A program made the position numbers and the translations under genes. The notes under the pieces were generated by a model. That model did not search any database, was not told the origin of the DNA, and was given only the letters and a program-made list of their open reading frames with translations. This document shows positions 1 to 7,535 of a DNA stretch of 64,000 nt, piece after piece; position 1 is the stretch's first letter; the number at the start of each line of letters is the position of its first letter. Source of the DNA: Flavobacterium gilvum (GTDB lineage Bacteria; Bacteroidota; Bacteroidia; Flavobacteriales; Flavobacteriaceae); NCBI RefSeq assembly GCF_001761465.1, contig NZ_CP017479.1, positions 1,860,001 through 1,924,000 on the forward strand. Reading direction: 5' to 3'.

Positions 1-2
1 TG

Positions 3-191
3 CATATTTATCACAGTTTGGGAATGGTGAAAACAGGCGAAATTTGTTTGTTTGTATTCGTTTCTGCACCAAGACGAAAAGTGGTGTATGAAGCTTTGGA
101 GTTTTTGGTGGAAGAAATAAAAGAAAAAACAGCCATCTTCGGAAAAGAAATTTTTGAAGACGAAAGTTATGTTTGGAAGCAGAATTCTTGA
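3..191 (+). CDS. moaE: Molybdopterin synthase catalytic subunit MoaE, C-terminal part
   Basis: The last 62 codons of a gene that begins before the window. The translation has HSLGMVKTGE followed by a hydrophobic strand, an APRRK stretch and a final WKQNS, matching the C-terminal third of MoaE (HS-LG-V--GE ... HR ... K--IWK). In the family, MoaE transfers sulfur from MoaD to precursor Z to make molybdopterin. It is followed by moaCB and moaA on the same strand, so this is the tail of a Moco biosynthesis cluster. The family assignment is fairly sure; the N-terminus cannot be seen. Confidence 0.8.
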   Translation, partial: HIYHSLGMVKTGEICLFVFVSAPRRKVVYEALEFLVEEIKEKTAIFGKEIFEDESYVWKQNS

Positions 192-202
192 TTTGATTAT
201 TA

Positions 203-357
203 CACAGAGTCACACAGAGAATTCGCAGAGATTCTCAGAGACAAAAAATTTATGCAATTAAAAGTTATGTAAAGCAACAGGCAGAATTCATGGAGGAACA
301 TTGAGGGGAAAAAATCTCTGCGAATCACTGTGCCTCCTCTGTGAATCTCTGCGAAAA
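203..357. repeat. Imperfect inverted repeat (CACAGAG/CTCTGTG type)
   Basis: The arms lie at about 203-243 and 315-357 and are built from CACAGAG, TTCGCAGAG and their complements, separated by a loop of about 70 nt. It fills the moaE-moaCB gap. Other long palindromes of the same style but different sequence occur elsewhere in the window. Transcribed RNA could fold into a long hairpin; no function is evident. Confidence 0.65.
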
Positions 358-380
358 AAAATAATAAATAAAGCTAACAA

Positions 381-1295
381 ATGGTAGATATCACGCATAA
401 AATTATAACACAACGTACTGCAACAGCTCAGGCAATTGTAAAAGTAGGTTCAGTAGAAACGATGAAGGCTATTTTGAACAAAACCGTTCCAAAAGGCGAT
501 GTATTGGAGGTAGCTCGAACAGCAGGTTTATTTGCGGTAAAAAATACCTCGAACTCGATTCCGGACTGTCATCCTATGCCGATTGAATTCACCGGAATTG
601 AATATGAATTTTTGGATGATTCGGTGGTGATAAAAGTAACTGTCAAAGCAATTTACCGCACAGGCGTCGAGGTCGAAGCTATGCACGGTGCATCAATCGT
701 TGCATTGACGATGTACGATATGCTAAAGCCTATCGATAAACAAGTTGAAATTTCGACCATAAAATTACTTCATAAAAAAGGAGGAAAATCAGATTATGGA
801 GTGAAGGAAAATCTAGATTTATCGGTTGCAGTAATCGTTTGTTCGGATAGTGTGGCAAGTGGAAAAAAAGAAGACCGAGCCGGAAAAGTAATTTCGGAAA
901 AAGTCAAAAAAATGGGATTGAGCGTTTCAAATTATACCGTAATTCCGGATGAAGTAAAGGATATTCAGGAAACGATAAATAAACTATGTATTGCCAATAA
1001 AGATTTGGTTATTCTCACTGGTGGAACGGGTTTGTCTAATCGTGATGTAACACCCGAAGCCATTATCCCAATGCTCGACCGACGCATTCCGGGGATAGAG
1101 GAAGCCATTCGTTCCTACGGGCAGGACCGAACACCTTATGCAATGCTTTCCCGTAGCGTGGTGGGTTTCAAAGGCGACACTTTGATTATGGCTTTGCCGG
1201 GTTCTACAGCTGGTGCGAGCGAATCGATGGATGCTGTATTTCCATCAGTATTGCATTTGTTTAAAATATTAAATGGTTTCAACCATGGAAAATAA
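381..1295 (+). CDS. moaCB: Bifunctional MoaC-MoaB fusion, molybdenum cofactor biosynthesis
   Basis: A 304-aa two-domain protein. Residues 1-135 are MoaC-like, starting MVDITHK and carrying the DCHPMP and VEAMHGAS motifs. MoaC, with MoaA, turns GTP into cyclic pyranopterin monophosphate. Residues from about 147 are MoaB/MogA-like, with VIVCSDS, LTGGTGLSNRDVTPE and ALPGSTAG; this domain adenylylates molybdopterin before molybdate insertion. The fusion joins an early and a late step of the pathway in one chain. No Shine-Dalgarno is visible, as usual for this phylum. The end overlaps the start of moaA, which implies translational coupling. The cofactor is needed by the nitrate reductase encoded about 6 kb downstream. 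Confidence 0.93.
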   Translation: MVDITHKIITQRTATAQAIVKVGSVETMKAILNKTVPKGDVLEVARTAGLFAVKNTSNSIPDCHPMPIEFTGIEYEFLDDSVVIKVTVKAIYRTGVEVEAMHGASIVALTMYDMLKPIDKQVEISTIKLLHKKGGKSDYGVKENLDLSVAVIVCSDSVASGKKEDRAGKVISEKVKKMGLSVSNYTVIPDEVKDIQETINKLCIANKDLVILTGGTGLSNRDVTPEAIIPMLDRRIPGIEEAIRSYGQDRTPYAMLSRSVVGFKGDTLIMALPGSTAGASESMDAVFPSVLHLFKILNGFNHGK

Positions 1296-2292
1296 CAAAA
1301 ATCCAATGCAGGACAACCACGGAAGGGCGCACAATTACCTCCGCATTTCGATTACAGAGCATTGTAATTTGAGATGTACGTATTGTATGCCGGCCGAGGG
1401 GATTGCGCTTACACCAAGGGCGCATCTCATGACTGCAGAGGAAATTGTTACCATTGCGAAGACTTTCGTAAAACTGGGAGTCACCAAAATCCGATTGACT
1501 GGAGGCGAGCCTTTGGTTCGAAAAGATGCCAAAAACATCATTGAACAATTAGGTAAATTGGGAGTTGAGCTGACCCTGACGACTAACGGAATCCTGGTTC
1601 ACGAGTTTATAGATACGTTCAAAGAAGCCGGAATTACCACTCTGAATGTGAGTATCGACAGTTTGAAACAAGAAAAATTCAACGAAATTACCCGTCGTAA
1701 TTATTTTGAGAAAGTAATTGAAAACATCGATTTGCTAGAAGAAAACGGTTTCAAGGTAAAATTGAATGTTGTTGTTATCAAAGGATTTAATGACAACGAA
1801 ATTACTGATTTTATTGAGTTGACCAAAGAGAGAAACATTCAGATTCGGTTCATCGAGTTTATGCCTTTTGACGGCAATCGTTGGAACAAGGAAAAATTGG
1901 TAAGTTACGCCGAAATACTTTCTCAGGTTACTTATTTTTATGGAGAAGAAACGGTAAATCGCTTGCAGGATAAACCAAATGATACTTCCAAAAATCATAA
2001 AATTCAAGGTTATAAGGGTAGTTTTTCGGTAATTAGTTCGGTTACCAATCCGTTTTGTAGTACTTGTAATCGCATCCGTTTAACCGCCGATGGAAAATTG
2101 AAAAACTGTCTTTTTTCGAATAGCGAAACTTCGTTATTGGATACTTTACGCGCCGGGGAATCTATCGAACCGCTTATTTTTCAAAATATAAAATCCAAAT
2201 TCGCCATGCGTGGCGGAATGGACGATGATGCTAAATTTCAAAACCCTCTTCTTTTTTCGAAAAATCGAAGTATGATTAAGATTGGGGGGTAG
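1273..2292 (+). CDS. moaA: GTP 3',8-cyclase MoaA (radical SAM)
   Basis: A 339-aa protein. The N-terminal CNLRCTYCMP holds the CX3CX2C radical-SAM cluster. The C-terminal region has a second Cys set (FCSTCNRIRLTADG ... NCLF) for the GTP-binding 4Fe-4S cluster. The chain ends in Gly-Gly, which in MoaA is needed for activity. It makes 3',8-cyclo-dihydro-GTP, the first Moco intermediate, which MoaC converts further. The first ATG (1273) lies inside moaCB; a second in-frame ATG at 1285 also overlaps it and could be the true start. Confidence 0.95.
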   Translation: MVSTMENNKNPMQDNHGRAHNYLRISITEHCNLRCTYCMPAEGIALTPRAHLMTAEEIVTIAKTFVKLGVTKIRLTGGEPLVRKDAKNIIEQLGKLGVELTLTTNGILVHEFIDTFKEAGITTLNVSIDSLKQEKFNEITRRNYFEKVIENIDLLEENGFKVKLNVVVIKGFNDNEITDFIELTKERNIQIRFIEFMPFDGNRWNKEKLVSYAEILSQVTYFYGEETVNRLQDKPNDTSKNHKIQGYKGSFSVISSVTNPFCSTCNRIRLTADGKLKNCLFSNSETSLLDTLRAGESIEPLIFQNIKSKFAMRGGMDDDAKFQNPLLFSKNRSMIKIGG

Positions 2293-2301
2293 CGCTTTTT
2301 C

Positions 2302-2359
2302 CTTTGCGCCTTCGCGTCTTTGCGAGCCCAAATTCTCGCAAAGGCGCTAAGACGCAAAG
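2302..2359. repeat. Intergenic palindrome (CTTTGCG...CGCAAAG)
   Basis: The arms at 2302-2326 and 2335-2359 are near-perfect reverse complements (24 of 25 positions) around an 8-nt loop, just after moaA. The RNA would form a very stable hairpin, so it could end moaA transcription or protect its 3' end, although no run of T follows. Confidence 0.7.
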
Positions 2360-2397
2360 AATAGAAAGGTTTATTATGAAAATAAAATGCTGATTTT

Positions 2398-2467
2398 TAG
2401 CCCCGATAGAGGAGGAAATCCTTGTGTGCCGGGGTTCGGCACACAAGATTGCAACGGATAGCGGGAC
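2398..2467 (+). repeat. Dispersed repeat family A, copy 1
   Basis: A conserved block TAGCCCCGATAGA ... AAATCC, then a perfect hairpin (TTGTGTGCC / GGCACACAA), then AAGATTGCAACGGATAGCGGGA. A second copy lies at 41036-41106 on the other strand. The hairpin sequences differ between copies but both pair perfectly, which points to selection on structure. A short CTGCTCCAAAAA further downstream (near 2495-2506) is also shared with the second copy. Confidence 0.8.
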
Positions 2468-2537
2468 AATGTTTCCTGAAAATGCCAATCTTTCTGCTCC
2501 AAAAACCTCATTTTCAAATCCCTGACAAAAGTCATTG

Positions 2538-2566
2538 TTGGCACCATATAATCGTAAATACCTTTG
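2538..2566 (+). promoter_or_regulatory. Bacteroidota-type promoter for the YhcC-like gene
   Basis: TTG at 2538-2540 and TACCTTTG at 2559-2566 match the phylum's -33 (TTG) and -7 (TAnnTTTG) elements with an 18-nt gap. The start point would fall next to the ATG at 2571, so the leader is extremely short or absent. Confidence 0.7.
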
Positions 2567-2570
2567 CAAA

Positions 2571-3521
2571 ATGAATCCAGCAACAGAATCCAACAGAAAG
2601 GGGTACAATAATTACGGAACCCATCTCCGCGAGAAATACAACGGAAAGAAAGTTTTTAAAGTAATAGTCGATGGCAATTTTAGCTGTCCTAATCGTGACG
2701 GACTCAAAGGCTACGGCGGTTGCACTTATTGCAATGTCGATTCCTTTACGCCAGATATTTCCAGAAAAGCCCCAACGATTGAGGAGCAGTTGCTTCAGGG
2801 GATGGAGCGCGCCAAAAAATCATACAAGGCGGACCAATTCATAGTCTATTTTCAGCCGAACACCAATACTTACGCTCACGTCGATTACTTAAAAACGATT
2901 TACGACCGCGCCTTGGCTTTCAACCCCGATGAGGTTGTCGGATTTTCGGTGGGGACACGTCCTGATTGTATCGATCCCGAAAAAGTGGCTTTGCTCGAAA
3001 GCTATTGCGACCGTTTTGATGTTGACCTCGAAATGGGAATGGAATCGATGTATGACGAAACATTGCAAAAAATAAACCGTGGCTGTACACACGCCGAATT
3101 CATCAACGCTGTCGAATTACTCAAGGACAGTCCTATCGATTTGTGTGTACATACCGTTTTTGGATTCCCTTGGGAAACCCACGAAATGATGCTTAACTAC
3201 ATTCACGAAATCAATCGTTTTCCCCAAATAAAATTCGTGAAATTCCACCACCTGCACATCGTCGAGGGTTCGATTATGGGCGTGCATTACAAACGAAACC
3301 CGTTTCCGCTCTTCACTTTGGAACAATACACCGATTTGCTTTGCGAACTCATCCCGCTTCTTCGTCCTGACATCGTGATTCAACGCCTCTTCGGGATCTC
3401 CGATTGGGATTTACTTATTGCTCCAAATTGGGGACTCAAAAAAACAGAAATACAGCATTACATCGACTCCACAATCGAGAAAAGAGGAATTATACAAGGT
3501 TCAAAATACACTGCAAAATAA
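2571..3521 (+). CDS. YhcC-like radical SAM protein (TIGR01212 type)
   Basis: 316 aa from ATG 2571. An in-frame TTG at 2535 would put the promoter inside the gene, so it was rejected. The motif CPNRDGLKGYGGCTYCNVDSF has the wide first Cys gap typical of this family, followed by PNTNTYA, a VGTRPDC motif and GMESMYDETLQKINRG. Family members are radical-SAM enzymes of uncertain substrate; E. coli YhcC is linked to anaerobic metabolism or RNA modification only loosely. It is a monocistronic gene between moaA and the narK region. The family call is firm, the function is not known. Confidence 0.88.
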   Translation: MNPATESNRKGYNNYGTHLREKYNGKKVFKVIVDGNFSCPNRDGLKGYGGCTYCNVDSFTPDISRKAPTIEEQLLQGMERAKKSYKADQFIVYFQPNTNTYAHVDYLKTIYDRALAFNPDEVVGFSVGTRPDCIDPEKVALLESYCDRFDVDLEMGMESMYDETLQKINRGCTHAEFINAVELLKDSPIDLCVHTVFGFPWETHEMMLNYIHEINRFPQIKFVKFHHLHIVEGSIMGVHYKRNPFPLFTLEQYTDLLCELIPLLRPDIVIQRLFGISDWDLLIAPNWGLKKTEIQHYIDSTIEKRGIIQGSKYTAK

Positions 3522-3551
3522 ATTATATAGTCAAATCGAGCGCAGTCGAGA

Positions 3552-3669
3552 TTTGGGCGTGCCCCCGTTGAGAAATGGGGCTAATTTAGCATGCGGTTAT
3601 ACAGCCCCATTCCTCAACGCGGTCGGGCTATCCATGCTACTTCGGTAGCTTATTTCTATCCCTCACGCA
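3552..3669 (-). repeat. Structured repeat family B, copy 1
   Basis: Read on the minus strand: GCGTGAGGGATAGAAATA, hairpin GCTACcgaaGTAGC, ATGGATAGCCCGACCGC, a long stem (GTTGAGGAATGGGGCT with AGCCCCATTTCTCAAC) capped by a loop with TAACCGCA, then GGCACGCCCAAA. The outer GCGTG/CACGC pair closes the element. Copies 2 and 3 lie at 7345-7461 and 43111-43230. The stems change in sequence but keep pairing. It lies just after the YhcC-like gene, pointing towards it. Confidence 0.85.
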
Positions 3670-4124
3670 GCTTTCTGCAATGCAAGATATTTCGTTTTTC
3701 TAATATGGTTTTTTAATACTATTCATACATATAAAAAGTCCAATCTATTCGCTCTTTTTCTCCAATACTTCCTCAAAAAAAATTCTGTGGCTCAGGCTAC
3801 GCTATTATTTTTATTATTGTCTTGAAAAAAACACTTCGCATCTTTGAACTATTTTATATGCATAAACGGGGTAAGTGTTTTCTGTTGTTAATCAGCTCAG
3901 TTTTCATTCTGGAGGAATCTCACGTTGCTAGGATTCCCCCGAAATGACAATAGTGGGCATAGGTTTTGAGTGAAATTGCTAGATTATCATTTCATTTTAC
4001 TTTTTTTAAGAATAAAAATGATTTTTCGCAAATCCAAATTTGTATTAAAATATATCAAATCTTATTAAAATAAAGTCAAAAGTTATAAATAGTTGCTGTA
4101 AATCTTTAGCGTATTTCTCTTATC
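3670..4124. other. Gene-free stretch before narK
   Basis: No coding sequence was recognised. It holds AT-rich DNA and a short copy of the TCATTCTGGAGGAATCTC inverted repeat (3901-3950). The narK control sites begin at its right end. Confidence 0.6.
3901..3950. repeat. Repeat family C (TGTCATTCCGA type), short degenerate copy
   Basis: TTTTCATTCTGGAGGAATC and GGATTCCCCCGAAATGACAA form imperfect inverted arms around about 12 nt. It resembles the ends of the longer copies at 5956-6085, 32945-33050 and 43014-43085. Confidence 0.6.
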
Positions 4125-4136
4125 TGATAAAAGTCA
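4125..4136. promoter_or_regulatory. FNR/CRP-like box upstream of narK
   Basis: TGATAAAAGTCA fits the TGA-N6-TCA pattern of FNR/NnrR-family sites. Its centre is 57 bp before the centre of the AAAAGA-N8-TCTTTT palindrome. The same order and nearly the same spacing (53 bp) recur before nirK, which supports both sites. No Crp/Fnr gene is in the window. Confidence 0.45.
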
Positions 4137-4177
4137 TGTTTTGTTTTCATTTTGGCTATTAAATTTACATTGTAAAT

Positions 4178-4197
4178 AAAAGAGTGTTTTATCTTTT
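4178..4197. promoter_or_regulatory. Candidate Rrf2/NsrR-type operator at narK
   Basis: AAAAGAGTGTTTTATCTTTT: two inverted 6-mers (AAAAGA / TCTTTT) around 8 nt. Equivalent palindromes occur at ric, norC (twice) and nirK. It lies close to the expected transcription start, as for a repressor site. Confidence 0.6.
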
Positions 4198-4265
4198 TTA
4201 TAAAAATTTTGGCAGAATTTAATTTGAAGATGAAATTTCAATAGCAAAAACAAATACTTACTCAT

Positions 4266-5858
4266 ATGAAAACATGGTTAGACAAATGGGAACCAGAGAA
4301 TGAAACTTTCTGGAAAAATACAGGCAGTAAAATTGCCTGGAAAACTTTAACGATTACAACTTTGTCATTAATATTATCCTTTGCCTCATGGTTTATGATG
4401 AGCGTGATTGCGGTAAAATTACCGGGGTTAGGTTTCCCATTTTCCAAAGACCAATTATTTTGGTTGGTGGCTATACCAGGGTTGGCAGCGGGTTTTTTAC
4501 GGATTATTCACACTTTTATTTTGCCTATATTTGGAACAAGACACGTGGTGGCTGTAGCTACTTTGCTTAAACTAATTCCAGTAATCGGTATTGGGTTTGC
4601 GGTCATGGACACCAATACACCATTTTGGGTATTTGCCGTTTTGGCTTTTGCTTGTGGTTTTGGCGGTGGTGATTTCTCGTCTTTTATGCCTAGTACCAGT
4701 TTGTTTTTTCCAAAGAGACTGAAAGGAACCGCATTGGGAATCCAAGCTGGAATTGGGAACTTTGGAGTTTCCTTGGCCCAGTTTGTTACCCCACTTATTT
4801 TGAGTGTGAGTATCTACGGGGCTTCATCGGTATTTACGAGTATTGATGCACAAGAAACACAGAAAGTTTTAAAAGACTCGACAGTCGAGAAACAAAAAGA
4901 GGTTTTTGCGGCTTTGGATGCCGAAGTACAAACCAAAATTTTGGACAATGTTAAGAAACCAGTATTGGATTCGGTTTGTGAAGTAACAAGTACTAATGAA
5001 AAGGCCGAAATTTTCACAGCATTGCCATTGAAAGCGAAATCAAAAGCAATTGCCAATGCGAACCCCAAATTGGCAGCAAAAATATTAAACAACCTAAAAC
5101 CTGAAAATACGGCGGTTGTCAATAAGAAAATATATATTCAATCCGCCGCATTTTGGTACACTTCTTTTCTTTTGGTTTTGGCTGCGGTTAGTTGGTTCTT
5201 TTTGAAAAGTATTCCAATGCAGGCTTCTATAAAAGAGCAAATGGATATTTTTAAAAACAAGCACACCTGGTTCTGCACGATTACTTATGTAATGACTTTT
5301 GGTACATTCGCAGGTTTGTCGGCAGCATTTCCATTGATGATAAAATATTTGTATGGCGATTTTCCAGATGCACCAGACCCATTAGTGTATGCTTTTTACG
5401 GACCGCTGATTGGTTCAGCTAGCAGAATTGCTTTTGGTTTTGTTGCCGATAAAATTGGAGGAGCTATATTGACAACTATAACCGGAATCGGAATTTTAGC
5501 GGGTGCTGTTATTTTGGTTACGCAAGGATTGGTTTCGCCTACAAGTATGGATCAATTTCCGTTATTTGTGGGAGTGATTTTGTCGATGTTCTTTTTTACA
5601 GGAGTTGGAAATGCTGGTACTTTTAGACAGTTTCCTATTATATTTTCGGAGAATCAGCGTCAAGCTGCTGGGGTAATTGGATGGACAGCTGCCATTGCTG
5701 CATTTGGACCTTTTATTTTTTCAAAACTCATAGGAAACAATATCACAGCAAATGGAACTGTGAATCAGTTTTTTGTAGGCTTGATGGTTTTCGCTATATT
5801 AGCTACTGCTATCAATTGGTGGTTTTACAACCGCAAAGGATGTGAGAAACCGAGTTAA
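4266..5858 (+). CDS. narK: Nitrate/nitrite transporter NarK family (MFS)
   Basis: A 530-aa inner-membrane protein of the major facilitator superfamily. The nitrate-porter signature is at about 131-160 (GFGGGDFSSFMPSTSLFFPK) and again GIQAGIGNFGVS. Conserved substrate-binding arginines fit R79 (GFLRI) and R387 (SASRIAFG). The usual Asn of the GGGN signature is Asp here. Between transmembrane helices 6 and 7 lies a helical, non-membrane insert of roughly 100 residues (about 191-293) rich in Ala, Lys and Asn with a repeat-like pattern (AALDAEVQTKILDNVK, ANANPKLAAKILNNLK). It likely brings nitrate to the reductase encoded next and may exchange it for nitrite. FNR-like and Rrf2-like boxes precede it. 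Confidence 0.9.
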   Translation: MKTWLDKWEPENETFWKNTGSKIAWKTLTITTLSLILSFASWFMMSVIAVKLPGLGFPFSKDQLFWLVAIPGLAAGFLRIIHTFILPIFGTRHVVAVATLLKLIPVIGIGFAVMDTNTPFWVFAVLAFACGFGGGDFSSFMPSTSLFFPKRLKGTALGIQAGIGNFGVSLAQFVTPLILSVSIYGASSVFTSIDAQETQKVLKDSTVEKQKEVFAALDAEVQTKILDNVKKPVLDSVCEVTSTNEKAEIFTALPLKAKSKAIANANPKLAAKILNNLKPENTAVVNKKIYIQSAAFWYTSFLLVLAAVSWFFLKSIPMQASIKEQMDIFKNKHTWFCTITYVMTFGTFAGLSAAFPLMIKYLYGDFPDAPDPLVYAFYGPLIGSASRIAFGFVADKIGGAILTTITGIGILAGAVILVTQGLVSPTSMDQFPLFVGVILSMFFFTGVGNAGTFRQFPIIFSENQRQAAGVIGWTAAIAAFGPFIFSKLIGNNITANGTVNQFFVGLMVFAILATAINWWFYNRKGCEKPS

Positions 5859-5955
5859 CGACTAAATTTAAGGAGTGTTGACTCTAAAAGGTAACAAAGA
5901 AGCAAGTGTTCGGAAGATTAGCAAAACAATGTTCAGCTGTTTTTTGATACTATAT

Positions 5956-6085
5956 TGTCATTCCGATGTTGGAGGACACGAGCGGTAGCGAACTGGCGCA
6001 GCAATCTCCGTTGCTAAATCGACAAAGAATAGTGCTTTTGATTGCGGAGTTTCTTGCGGGGATGCTTCCTTCGTCAGAATGACAA
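5956..6085. repeat. Repeat family C, long copy
   Basis: TGTCATTCCGATG at the left and CGTCAGAATGACAAG at the right are inverted ends of a roughly 130-bp element filling most of the 301-bp gap between narK and the cytochrome b gene. The interior contains a second weaker inverted pair (GCAATCTCCG and GCGGAGTTTCTTGC). Nothing else was recognised in the gap. Confidence 0.65.
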
Positions 6086-6159
6086 GATTGAGGATTATTG
6101 GAATGTTAAAAAACGTTATCGGCAGTAGTTGAACTCCAACGAAAATATAATTTACACAT

Positions 6160-7209
6160 ATGAAAAACAAAACATACAATACCAAAGCATTGCTGATTGC
6201 TACAGCACTTTCAATATTTATGATTGTTCTGGTTTTTTTTGGTTCCAGAAAACTGCAAAATTTTGATGCAGCACTCGTGACTTATTTATTTGGGACGGTG
6301 TTTGCTTTTTTTGGAATCGTTTATCGTTATACGGTTTGGTTGCAAAGACCGCCGACTTGGATTTATTTTAAGCGCGGAATTACGTATTTGATAACCGGAA
6401 AAGTGTTTTCGCATTTTTGGTTTGCTACAAAAGAGACTGTTGAGAATATTGCTTTTCAAAAATTTATTTATCCAAGGGGAAAGTACCGTTGGGTAGCACA
6501 TTTTATGATTGCGGTGGGTTGTACATCGGCATTTTTGATTACGATACCGCTTACTTTTGGTTGGATTAATTTTGCAATGGCACCGAATACAATTTCTACT
6601 TATGAAGCCTATTTTTTTGGGTTTAAAGTAATGGATTTTGACTTGGATTCCATTACTGCTTTTTTGACTTTTCACGCTTTGAACTGGTCATCGTACTTGG
6701 TTATTTTTGGGTCGCTATATTATTTGAGAAGACGTTTGACGAATCCAGGTTTGATAGCCACGCAGTCTTTTGAAGGAGATTTGTTGCCACTCATTTTGTT
6801 GATTGCCATTTCGGTTACTGGTTTGGGATTGACCTATTCATATCAGTTCATGAAAGGATTTGCGTTTGATTTCTTGGCGGTTTTGCATGCTGTTACGGTA
6901 ATTATGTTTTTGATTTGGATTCCGTTCGGGAAGTTTTTTCATATTATTCAGCGTCCTGCTCAAATTGGGGCGCATATTTATAAGAAACAAGGAATGAAAA
7001 TGGGAATGGCAGTTTGCCCACATACTGGCGAGGAGTTTGCTACCAAATTGCATATCCAGGATTTGAAAACTGTTACTAAAGAATTGGGTTTCGATTTTAC
7101 GCATGAAGATGGAACGTCACACCTCGATTTAAGTCCGGAGGGCAAAAGATCCCGATTAGCAATGGCGCATTTGAAGGCTAGGAAAGAAGGCGGGAATTTG
7201 TTTGGGTAA
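6160..7209 (+). CDS. NarI-like membrane cytochrome b subunit of a nitrate reductase complex
   Basis: 349 aa with about six transmembrane helices (roughly 10-28, 37-57, 110-131, 164-188, 207-228, 237-261) and a soluble tail of about 80 residues. Histidines H114, H172, H243 and H261 sit in or next to helices. H243 and H261 are 18 residues apart, the same spacing as the heme-ligating His187/His205 of E. coli NarI. I infer a di-heme b quinol dehydrogenase that passes electrons to the molybdenum enzyme encoded next. It lies between narK and the catalytic subunit. It is clearly divergent from NarI, so the heme count and quinol site are unproven. Confidence 0.65.
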   Translation: MKNKTYNTKALLIATALSIFMIVLVFFGSRKLQNFDAALVTYLFGTVFAFFGIVYRYTVWLQRPPTWIYFKRGITYLITGKVFSHFWFATKETVENIAFQKFIYPRGKYRWVAHFMIAVGCTSAFLITIPLTFGWINFAMAPNTISTYEAYFFGFKVMDFDLDSITAFLTFHALNWSSYLVIFGSLYYLRRRLTNPGLIATQSFEGDLLPLILLIAISVTGLGLTYSYQFMKGFAFDFLAVLHAVTVIMFLIWIPFGKFFHIIQRPAQIGAHIYKKQGMKMGMAVCPHTGEEFATKLHIQDLKTVTKELGFDFTHEDGTSHLDLSPEGKRSRLAMAHLKARKEGGNLFG

Positions 7210-7344
7210 TATTTGCCCGGTAGAGACGTGATTTATCGCCTCTCATATTGCAGATTCAAGAGGTAGTTTAATAAATTAGACAGAAAAGGAAGATTGTGAT
7301 GAAAGGACAAAATGTTCTTGTTGAAAACTGATGTTGATGGCGAC

Positions 7345-7461
7345 CGCGTGAGGGATAGGAATAAGCTACCGAAGTAGCATGGATAGCCCGACCGCAATAG
7401 AGAATGGGCCGTGTAAGCGCAAAGTAAATTAGGCCCATATTCTATTGTGGTCACGCCCAGA
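7345..7461 (+). repeat. Structured repeat family B, copy 2
   Basis: GCGTGAGGGATAGGAATAA, hairpin GCTACcgaaGTAGC, GGATAGCCCGACCGC, long stem AATAGAGAATGGGCC with GGCCCATATTCTATT, capped by GTGTAAGCGCAAAG, then GGTCACGCCCA. The closing helix here is GCGTGA/TCACGC. It occupies the 326-bp gap before the nitrate reductase gene; the rest of that gap holds no recognisable gene. Confidence 0.85.
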
Positions 7462-7535
7462 AGAAGATTATTAGATTTCAGAATTTAGATTTCAGAATTT
7501 AGAAAAAGATAACAGACAACTGTAAAAAATATAAA

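Noticed and set aside
2535..2570. Upstream TTG start for the YhcC-like gene
   Set aside because: It would lie inside the -33/-7 promoter; ATG 2571 fits the family start.
3418..3648. 76-aa reading frame crossing the end of the YhcC-like gene into the family B repeat
   Set aside because: It overlaps a real gene in another frame and ends in a repeat; no family features.
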